NCBI GenBank assembly: GCA_021790715.1
Contig: JAJYGK010000100.1
Span: forward strand, 1 to 11,236
Direction: 5' to 3'
Length of the DNA: 11,236 nucleotides
Origin: Chloroflexota bacterium
GTDB taxonomy: Bacteria; Chloroflexota; Limnocylindria; Limnocylindrales; CSP1-4
Shown here: piece after piece, positions 6,627 to 11,236 of the stretch
Layout: each line of letters opens with the position of its first letter
Position numbering within the stretch: the first letter of the stretch is position 1
Position numbers and translations under genes: made by a program
The notes under the pieces: generated by a model
Database searches by the model: none
What the model was told of the DNA's origin: nothing
What the model saw: only the letters and a program-made list of their open reading frames with translations

Positions 6627-7385
6627 TCACGGCGGCGTGCCGGCGGCGGCCGCGGCGCCAGCCTGTTCCGCGCCGGACGCCGCGCGGTAGCCGGCCCCGC
6701 GGACGGTCAGGATCAGCGCCGGCTCCGCGGGCCGGTCCTCGACCTTGGCCCGGAGCCGCTGGACCGCGACGTCCACGAGCCGTGAATCGCCCAGGAAGTC
6801 GTAGCCCCACACCTCGTCGAGCAGCACGTCGCGGGTCAGCACGCGGCCCGGCCGGCGCGCGAGGGCGACGAGGAGCCGGAACTCGGTCCGCGTCAGCGGG
6901 ACCTCGGCCTCGCCGCGGCGCACCTGGTGCGCGGCCTCGTCGATTTCGAGCGGCCCCAGGCGGAGCGGCGGCTGTCCGCCCGCGGGCTCACCGGGCCGTG
7001 CCTCCCCGCCGCCCGGACCCGCGCGGCCGTGTCGCAGCGCGACGCGGAGCCGTGCCAGCAGCTCCGGCAGCTCGAACGGCTTGCGCACGTAGTCGTCCGC
7101 GCCTGCCTGGAGGCCCGCGACCACGTCGATGGCATCGGTGCGGGCGGTGAGCATGACGACCGGGACCGTCGACTCGGTCCGGATCTCGCGGCACACGGTG
7201 AGCCCGTCGAGGACCGGGAGCATGAGGTCGAGGACCACCACGTCGGGCCGGTCGGCACGGAAACGGGCGAGCGCGGACGGACCGTCGGCGGCGGTGACCA
7301 CGTCGAACCCGCCGGCCACGAGGCCGAGCGCGGTGACCTCGCGGATGGACGCGTCGTCCTCGACAAGCAGCACGCGTGGTGCCAT
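6627..7385 (-). CDS. OmpR/PhoB-family response regulator, MtrA-like
   Basis: Two-component transcription factor of 252 aa. The receiver domain (1-118) has acidic pair D10/D11, phospho-acceptor D53 in VLDLMLP, T80 in VVMLTARTD and K102 in RKPFE. A Gly/Pro linker (121-140) leads to a winged-helix DNA-binding domain (140-236): VPLTRTEFRLLVALARRPGR, VLTRDVLLDEVWGYDF, SRLVDVAVQRLRAKVED and ILTVRGAGYRA. The RDVLLxxVWGY, RLV(D/N)V.VQRLRAKVE and TVRGxGY strings are especially close to actinobacterial MtrA. An Ala-rich tail follows. ATG at 7385 is chosen because the receiver begins there at normal length; the upstream extension is not domain-like. There is no clear Shine-Dalgarno sequence, and a CAGAAT element sits 6 nt upstream, so the mRNA may be leaderless. 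First gene of a three-gene operon; the kinase starts 1 bp after its stop. Confidence 0.92.
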   Translation of the reverse strand: MAPRVLLVEDDASIREVTALGLVAGGFDVVTAADGPSALARFRADRPDVVVLDLMLPVLDGLTVCREIRTESTVPVVMLTARTDAIDVVAGLQAGADDYVRKPFELPELLARLRVALRHGRAGPGGGEARPGEPAGGQPPLRLGPLEIDEAAHQVRRGEAEVPLTRTEFRLLVALARRPGRVLTRDVLLDEVWGYDFLGDSRLVDVAVQRLRAKVEDRPAEPALILTVRGAGYRAASGAEQAGAAAAAGTPP

Positions 7386-7391
7386 GTGCCG

Positions 7392-7397
7392 ATTCTG
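7392..7397 (-). promoter_or_regulatory. Possible -10 element of the regulator-kinase-lipoprotein operon
   Basis: CAGAAT on the minus strand ends 6 nt before the ATG at 7385. This is the same spacing as TACCGT before the ATG at 2065, and no Shine-Dalgarno sequence is visible. The match to TANNNT is imperfect (C at position 1), so this is tentative. Confidence 0.3.
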
Positions 7398-7408
7398 GCG
7401 GCGCGATC

Positions 7409-7426
7409 GGCCCGTTTTCGCGGGCC
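7409..7426. other. Small perfect stem-loop upstream of the regulator gene
   Basis: GGCCCG and CGGGCC enclose a 6-nt loop (TTTTCG on the plus strand). It lies 24-41 bp upstream of the regulator ATG, overlapping where a -35 box would fall. It could be a protein-binding palindrome or chance pairing in GC-rich DNA. Confidence 0.35.
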
Positions 7427-7501
7427 ATTTCCACCCGTTCGGGGGGCCGGACGCCTCCCGGCGCGACCCGGCGCAGATCCGCGCCGCGTGCACGGCATCG
7501 C

Positions 7502-7519
7502 GGGCCGGCTGCCCGGCCC
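7502..7519 (-). terminator. Candidate hairpin terminator after the dioxygenase gene
   Basis: A perfect 7-bp all-GC stem (GGGCCGG/CCGGCCC) with a 4-nt loop begins about 32 nt downstream of the dioxygenase stop codon. No U-tract follows on the minus strand, so intrinsic termination is uncertain. It would insulate the signalling operon from the dioxygenase. Confidence 0.3.
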
Positions 7520-7550
7520 TCGTGTCGGGCCCCGGCGGACCCGTTCTCGG

Positions 7551-8480
7551 TCAGCGCACCTCGAAGGAGCGCTTCGCGAGGCCCATCCAGAAGCCCTCGA
7601 TCGTGAAGTCCGGCGCGTCGTCCGCGGCCGCGCCGGCACCGAGCGCCACGAAGAGCGGCGCGAAGTGCTCGACGGTCGGGTGCGCGTACGGCATCCCCGG
7701 CGCCCGTTCGCGGAAGGCGAACAGCGCGTCCAGGTCGCCCCGGCGCAGCGTCTCGGCCGCCCAGTGGTCGAACTCGACCGACCACCCGGGGGCGCCCGGC
7801 CGGCCCAGCATGTATTCGCGCACGTAGGGCAGGCCGTGCGTCATGAAGCCGCTGCCGACGATCAGCACGCCCTCGTCGCGCAGCGGCGCGAGGCGACGCC
7901 CGACCGCGAAGAGGTGCTCGGGGTCGAGGTCGGGCATCGAGACCTGGAGGACCGGGATGTCGGCTTCCGGGTACATCGCCAGCAGAGGCACCCAGGCGCC
8001 GTGGTCCAGGCCGCGCGACGGCCGGTCGACGACGGGCTCGCTCGACGGCATCAGCGCGTGCACGCTGGCGGCGAGATCGGGTGCCCCGGGCGAGTCGTAC
8101 GTCAGCTCGTAGTAGTGCTGCGGGAAGCCGTAGAAGTCGTACACGAGCGGGACGCGCGTCGTCGCGCCGAGCGCCATCGGCGTCGTCGCCCAGTGCGCAC
8201 TGACGATCAGGATCGACGACGGCCGCGGGAGACGGTGCGCCCACGCCGCGAGCTGGACGGGCCACTCCGGGTCGTCGAGCAGGGGTGGAGCCCCATGCCC
8301 CAGGTAGAGGGCCGGCAACCGGCCGGGCGTGCCGATTGCGGGCGAGTCGAGCTCGGCAGGCGCGGGCGAGCCGGGCGCAGGGACCGCCGGTCGGTCGGGC
8401 TCGGCTGTCGCGGGTGGCTCGGTGGCCGGCGCTCCTGGGTCCGGGACGGGATCGGTCTGGCGGGGACGCTGTTCGCTCAT
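7551..8480 (-). CDS. DODA/LigB-type extradiol aromatic ring-opening dioxygenase
   Basis: Protein of 309 aa from the class III extradiol dioxygenase family (YgiD/4,5-DOPA dioxygenase type), which opens catechol-like rings using a non-heme metal. Seen: LYLGHGAPPLL (H62), ILIVSAHW (H96), GLDHGAWVPLL (H160), VGSGFMTHGL (H215) and HPTVEHFAPLF (H267, H272). These follow the family order, and H62, H96 and H272 are the likely metal ligands by analogy with YgiD. The usual length is about 260 aa; the excess is a Pro/Ala/Glu-rich leader, residues 1-54, that looks disordered and carries no export signal. ATG at 8480 is preferred, with AGG at suitable distance; an in-frame TTG at 8495 would add five residues. 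The gene diverges from the SorC regulator across a 131-bp promoter region and appears single. The substrate is unknown; many relatives are annotated only as DODA-type. Confidence 0.88.
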   Translation of the reverse strand: MSEQRPRQTDPVPDPGAPATEPPATAEPDRPAVPAPGSPAPAELDSPAIGTPGRLPALYLGHGAPPLLDDPEWPVQLAAWAHRLPRPSSILIVSAHWATTPMALGATTRVPLVYDFYGFPQHYYELTYDSPGAPDLAASVHALMPSSEPVVDRPSRGLDHGAWVPLLAMYPEADIPVLQVSMPDLDPEHLFAVGRRLAPLRDEGVLIVGSGFMTHGLPYVREYMLGRPGAPGWSVEFDHWAAETLRRGDLDALFAFRERAPGMPYAHPTVEHFAPLFVALGAGAAADDAPDFTIEGFWMGLAKRSFEVR

Positions 8481-8553
8481 CGTGTGCCTGTGCAATGTTC
8501 CAGGTCCCCATTGTTGCCGAAGTCGAGCCTTGTTGCCGCCGGCGGCGCGGTGC

Positions 8554-8559
8554 TAGAGT
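8554..8559 (+). promoter_or_regulatory. -10 element of the SorC-aldolase-CbbY operon
   Basis: TAGAGT fits TANNNT. With TTGTTG at 8530-8535 it makes a -35/-10 pair with 18-bp spacing. The predicted transcription start would be about 8566, giving a leader of some 45 nt that contains the CAATTG palindrome. Confidence 0.45.
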
Positions 8560-8599
8560 GCGCAGGCGCCCACTGTTGAGCAATTGATCGCCGCTCCCT

Positions 8600-8605
8600 G
8601 GGGGG
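8600..8605 (+). promoter_or_regulatory. Ribosome binding site deciding the SorC TTG start
   Basis: GGGGGG with a 6-nt spacer to TTG at 8612. There is no suitable in-frame ATG or GTG nearby that keeps the full helix-turn-helix region. Confidence 0.5.
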
Positions 8606-8611
8606 TCCGCG

Positions 8612-9646
8612 TTGCCTGAGGAGCTGCGCCAGGACGAGTACGAGCTCCTGGCACGGATCGCGCACCGCTACTACGTCGACGATTCGACGCAGGAGGCGAT
8701 CGCCCGGGAGTTCGGGCTGTCCCGCCCCAAGGTGCAGCGGCTCCTCGACCGCGCGCGCCGCGCCGGCGTCGTCGACATCCACATCCAGGCTCCCCCCTGG
8801 CTGAACCTCGACCTCGAGGACGAGCTCCGGCGGACGTTCCGCCTGGTCGACGTGATCGTCAGTCCGCCGCGCCCGGATCCCCGCTCCCAGCGCGAGGCCG
8901 TCGCGCGCAGCGCGGCCCGCTATCTCGAGCGGCGGCTCGCCGACGCCTCCGTGGTCGCCGTCAGCCACGGCCGCGATGCCGGCGAGATCCCGCGCTTCTT
9001 CCGCCCCGAGCGCCGCCTGGACTGCGCGTTCGTGAGCGCCATGGGCGGTTCGCCCCGAGTGGACGCCCCCACGAATCCGAACGAGATCTGTCGGGCGCTC
9101 GCGGAGCGGAGCGGCGGACGGGCCGTGATGCTCTACGCGCCGGCGTACGTCGAGCACGCGGAGATCCGCGACGAGCTGCTCCGCCAGGAGGCGGTGGCCG
9201 ACACGCTGCGCCTCGCCGCGCAGGCCGACGTGGCGCTCCTCGGGATCGGCGGCACGGACGACGACTGCACGATGGTCCGCAGCGGCTGCCTCTCGACCGA
9301 CGAGATGGCGCGGCTGCGGAACCAGGGCGCGGTGGGCGACGTGCTCGGCAACTACGTCGACGTCCGAGGCCGCCCGGTCGCGGCACCGCACCAGGACCGC
9401 CTGATCGCGCTGACGGTCGAGGATCTCCGTCGCATCGGGACGGCCGTGGCGGTGGTCAGCGAGGCGGAGAAGCCGCGCGCCGTCCTGGGCGTGCTTCGTT
9501 CGGGCGTCATCGACGTCCTGGTCGTGGACGAGCCGAACGCGCGGGCGGTGCTCGCGCTCGCACGGGAGGACGGCTCCGGCGACGACGGCGGGCCGGTCCG
9601 CATGGATCCGGCGGGGGAGGTGATCGACCGCAGCGTTCTGAGCTAG
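8612..9646 (+). CDS. SorC/DeoR-type sugar-binding transcriptional regulator
   Basis: Regulator of 344 aa, the usual family length. An N-terminal helix-turn-helix spans about 20-53 (YYVDDSTQEAIAREFGLSRP, then KVQRLLDRARRAGVVDIHI), the standard SorC pattern. The effector domain (about 65-320) resembles sugar-phosphate isomerases: VVAVSHGRDAGEIPRFF (114-130), ADVALLGIGG (205-214), QGAVGDVLGNYVDVRG (238-253), and AVVSEAEKPRAVLGVLRSGV (280-299) followed by IDVLVVDEPNARAVL. SorC proteins usually have W in the VSWGRT-like loop; here it is H118. Family members bind phosphorylated sugars such as fructose-1,6-bisphosphate or dihydroxyacetone phosphate and mostly repress. The start is TTG after a GGGGGG site. 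The aldolase starts 81 bp downstream on the same strand, so this is the likely local regulator, its effector probably a phosphosugar handled by the aldolase or phosphatase. Confidence 0.9.
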   Translation: MPEELRQDEYELLARIAHRYYVDDSTQEAIAREFGLSRPKVQRLLDRARRAGVVDIHIQAPPWLNLDLEDELRRTFRLVDVIVSPPRPDPRSQREAVARSAARYLERRLADASVVAVSHGRDAGEIPRFFRPERRLDCAFVSAMGGSPRVDAPTNPNEICRALAERSGGRAVMLYAPAYVEHAEIRDELLRQEAVADTLRLAAQADVALLGIGGTDDDCTMVRSGCLSTDEMARLRNQGAVGDVLGNYVDVRGRPVAAPHQDRLIALTVEDLRRIGTAVAVVSEAEKPRAVLGVLRSGVIDVLVVDEPNARAVLALAREDGSGDDGGPVRMDPAGEVIDRSVLS

Positions 9647-9649
9647 CGG

Positions 9650-9683
9650 CCGGCGGAGGCCGCCCCGGGGCCGGGGCCGCCGG
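9650..9683 (+). other. GC-rich stem-loop between the regulator and aldolase genes
   Basis: CCGGCGG (9650-9656) can pair with CCGCCGG (9677-9683) across a 20-nt GC-rich loop that could fold further. It lies just after the regulator stop and has no U-tract. It might attenuate or stabilise the downstream mRNA; in DNA this GC-rich, chance pairing is possible. Confidence 0.3.
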
Positions 9684-9714
9684 TGCCGGGTTCGCGCACT
9701 GCAAGCGTCCCAGC

Positions 9715-9720
9715 GGGAGG
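9715..9720 (+). promoter_or_regulatory. Ribosome binding site deciding the aldolase TTG start
   Basis: GGGAGG, 7 nt before TTG at 9728, is one of the best Shine-Dalgarno matches in the window. An upstream in-frame start at 9683 would place this site inside the coding region and add 15 unlikely residues. Confidence 0.7.
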
Positions 9721-9727
9721 TGCTGGA

Positions 9728-10582
9728 TTGCCTGTCGTACCGACGAAAGCCATCCTCGACCGCGCGTTCGAGGAGCGCTACGGAGTCGCCGCGATCAACG
9801 TCGTGAACGACCTGACCATGGAGGCGGTGCTCGCGGCCGCGGAGGAGCTGCGCGCGCCCGTGATCATCCAGACGTCCCCGAAGCACGTGCTGCTCACGGG
9901 CGTCGACGTGATGTACGCGATGTGGTGCGAGATGACGAAGAAGATCTCGGTGCCCGTCGCGCTGCACCTGGACCACTGCCCCGACCGGAAGCTCATCAGC
10001 GAGTGCCTGGCCAGGGGCTGGAACTCAGTCCTCTTCGATGCGAGCAAGCTCTCCGTCGAGGAGAACAAGCGCCAGTGCATCGAGGTCGTCGCCGAGGCGC
10101 GCCAGTACGGTGCCCACGTCGAGGGCGAGATCGAGGGGTTCAAGCGGACCGAGGAGATGACCGGCGACGAGGCGGAGCACGTGCAGTCGCTCGAGACCGT
10201 CGTCGACTTCGTGAAGGAGACCGGCGTCGACGTCTTCGCCCCGGCGATCGGCAACGCCCACGGCATGTACAAGACGACGCCGCACCTCGACAACCAGCGC
10301 GTCACCGACATCGTCGAGGCAACCGGGATCCCGGTGGCGCTGCACGGCGGCACGGGCATGACCCCCGAGCAGTTCAGCGACCTGATCTCCCGGGGCTGCG
10401 CCAAGGTGAACATCTCCACCGCCCTGAAGATCGCGTTCATGAAGTCCGGCTACGACTTCATGACCGAGCATCCCGGCGAGTACGACCCGCCGTCGATCTT
10501 CAAGGCCCAGCGCGCCGCCGTCCTGGAGATGGCGAAGCACCACATCCAGCTCTTCGGCAGCGCAGGGAAGGCCTGGACGTGA
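9728..10582 (+). CDS. Class II ketose-bisphosphate aldolase (fructose/tagatose-bisphosphate type)
   Basis: Zinc-dependent aldolase of 284 aa, matching the usual 280-290. It should cleave a ketose-1,6-bisphosphate to dihydroxyacetone phosphate plus an aldehyde (phosphate), or the reverse. Seen: GVAAINVVND near the N-terminus; ALHLDHCPD with catalytic D82 and zinc ligand H83; VEGEIEGF (E132/E134); GNAHGMY with H178; VALHGGTGM with H206; and GCAKVNISTALK (223-234), the phosphate-binding loop. The KVN-x-x-T-x-LK form resembles GatY/KbaY tagatose-bisphosphate aldolases more than classical fructose enzymes, so substrate choice is open; CbbA and IolJ-like roles are alternatives. The start is TTG at 9728 with GGGAGG 7 nt upstream. 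Its stop overlaps the CbbY-like GTG (GTGA, 10579-10582), so the two are co-translated. Confidence 0.92.
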   Translation: MPVVPTKAILDRAFEERYGVAAINVVNDLTMEAVLAAAEELRAPVIIQTSPKHVLLTGVDVMYAMWCEMTKKISVPVALHLDHCPDRKLISECLARGWNSVLFDASKLSVEENKRQCIEVVAEARQYGAHVEGEIEGFKRTEEMTGDEAEHVQSLETVVDFVKETGVDVFAPAIGNAHGMYKTTPHLDNQRVTDIVEATGIPVALHGGTGMTPEQFSDLISRGCAKVNISTALKIAFMKSGYDFMTEHPGEYDPPSIFKAQRAAVLEMAKHHIQLFGSAGKAWT

Positions 10583-11236
10583 AGGCGCTGATCTTCGACT
10601 GCGACGGTGTGCTGGCGGACACCGAGCGGTACGGACATCTGCCGGCGTTCAACCAGACCTTCGAGGAATTCGGGCTGCCGATCCACTGGTCGGAAGAGGA
10701 GTACGGGCGCAAGCTCCTGATCGGCGGCGGCAAGGAGCGCATGTCGAGCGAACTGACGCCCGAGCTCGTCCGCCGGGTCGGTCTGCCCGAGGATCCCGAT
10801 GCGCTGGCCGCCGAGGTCGCGAAGTGGCACAAGCGCAAGACCCAGCTCTACACGGAGATGGTCGCGGCCGGGAGGCTGCCGCCGCGGCCCGGGATCCGGC
10901 GGGTCATCTCCGACGCGCAGGACGCGGGCTGGAAGCTCGCCGTCGCCTCCACGTCGGCGGAGGCGTCGGTGCACGCCATCCTCGAGTACGCCGTCGGCCG
11001 GGAGCGCGCGGACCGGTTCGACGTGTTCCTCGCCGGCGACGTGGTGCCGAAGAAGAAGCCCGCGCCGGACATCTATCTCCTCGCGCTCGAGCAGCTCCAG
11101 CGGCTCGGCCTGCAGGCCCGCGACGTGCTGGTCGTCGAGGACTCGCGGAACGGACTGCAGGCGGCGGACGCGGCGGGGCTGCGCTGCCTGGTCACCGTGA
11201 ACGGCTACACCGAGAAGGAGGACTTCAGCGAGGCGA
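10579..11236 (+). CDS. CbbY-type HAD phosphatase, 3' end missing
   Basis: Incomplete gene: 219 codons and one extra base before the window ends. HAD subfamily IA hydrolase with motif I IFDCDGVLADTE (D8, D10), motif II VASTS, the motif III lysine in KKKPAPDIYLLAL, and motif IV VVEDSRNGLQAA. The cap region, FNQTFEEFGLPIHWSEEEYG followed by GGGKERM, is close to CbbY, where W..xEEY..LL...GGKERI is characteristic. CbbY hydrolyses xylulose-1,5-bisphosphate, a RuBisCO inhibitor; beta-phosphoglucomutase or general sugar-phosphate phosphatase are alternatives. The GTG start overlaps the aldolase stop by four bases. Since CbbY proteins are about 230-255 aa, only a short C-terminal piece is missing. Linkage to an aldolase fits a carbon-fixation or pentose-phosphate operon, but RuBisCO is not visible here. 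Confidence 0.87.
   Translation, partial: MKALIFDCDGVLADTERYGHLPAFNQTFEEFGLPIHWSEEEYGRKLLIGGGKERMSSELTPELVRRVGLPEDPDALAAEVAKWHKRKTQLYTEMVAAGRLPPRPGIRRVISDAQDAGWKLAVASTSAEASVHAILEYAVGRERADRFDVFLAGDVVPKKKPAPDIYLLALEQLQRLGLQARDVLVVEDSRNGLQAADAAGLRCLVTVNGYTEKEDFSEA

Larger units (their letters stand above)
8481..8611. promoter_or_regulatory. Divergent promoter region with repeated TTGTTGCCG boxes
   Basis: A 131-bp gap between the dioxygenase and SorC regulator starts. TTGTTGCCG occurs at 8511-8519 and again at 8530-8538, 19 bp apart; a related TGTTGAGCA lies at 8574-8582, and TGCAATGTTC at 8491-8500 may be a partial inverted copy. TGAGCAATTGATCG (8578-8591) is an imperfect palindrome centred on CAATTG. 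TAGAGT at 8554-8559 is a good -10 for the SorC gene, with TTGTTG (8530-8535) 18 bp upstream as -35. The boxes are candidate autoregulatory operators for the SorC protein; this is inference. Confidence 0.5.

Noticed and set aside
5252..7150. 632-aa plus-strand open frame opposite the kinase and regulator
   Set aside because: Antisense shadow. The minus strand holds full two-component motifs with correct lengths.
8481..9976. 499-aa minus-strand open frame opposite the SorC regulator and aldolase
   Set aside because: It is His/Arg/Asp-rich antisense shadow of two genes whose sense frames carry conserved motifs.

Overview
The window is very GC-rich (about 70% or more by eye). Codon third positions are strongly G/C, several starts are GTG or TTG, and Pro/Ala/Gly-rich linkers are common. 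Gene content points to a high-GC terrestrial bacterium: an F420-type luciferase-like enzyme, an MtrA-like regulator with a GerMN lipoprotein, and a ubiquitin-like/Mut7-C protein. A Chloroflexota lineage of the Limnocylindria/Ellin6529 kind or a deep Actinomycetota lineage would both fit; this is inference, as no rRNA or marker gene is present. Nine protein genes are supported, the last cut by the window edge. I see no rRNA, tRNA, CRISPR array, transposase or phage gene.

Layout. 1-108 is a 9/18-bp tandem array running in from the left. 112-1539 (-) is an APC-family amino-acid permease. 1540-2064 is a non-coding divergent intergenic region with a short tandem repeat and a probable leaderless promoter. 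2065-3989 (+) holds two genes overlapping by ATGA: a luciferase-like flavin/F420 oxidoreductase and a Ub-Mut7-C RNase-domain protein. 7385-4050 (-) is a tight three-gene operon: MtrA-like response regulator, membrane histidine kinase (1-bp gap), and GerMN+Gmad2 lipoprotein (GTGA overlap). 8480-7551 (-) is a DODA/LigB-type extradiol dioxygenase. A 131-bp divergent promoter region with repeated TTGTTGCCG boxes separates it from 8612-11236 (+), which holds a SorC-family sugar-phosphate regulator, a class II ketose-bisphosphate aldolase, and a CbbY-type HAD phosphatase (GTGA overlap, incomplete).

How the genes work together. The regulator/kinase/lipoprotein set copies the order of actinobacterial mtrA-mtrB-lpqB, a cell-envelope and division signalling unit, but the lipoprotein ends in a Gmad2-like domain where LpqB has a beta-propeller. 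The SorC/aldolase/CbbY set looks like a phosphosugar-controlled carbon-metabolism operon. The CbbY-like N-terminus hints at xylulose-1,5-bisphosphate clearance and perhaps at a Calvin-cycle cluster beyond the right edge. The luciferase-like/Ub-Mut7-C pair is the least explained coupling. The permease and the dioxygenase appear to be single genes.
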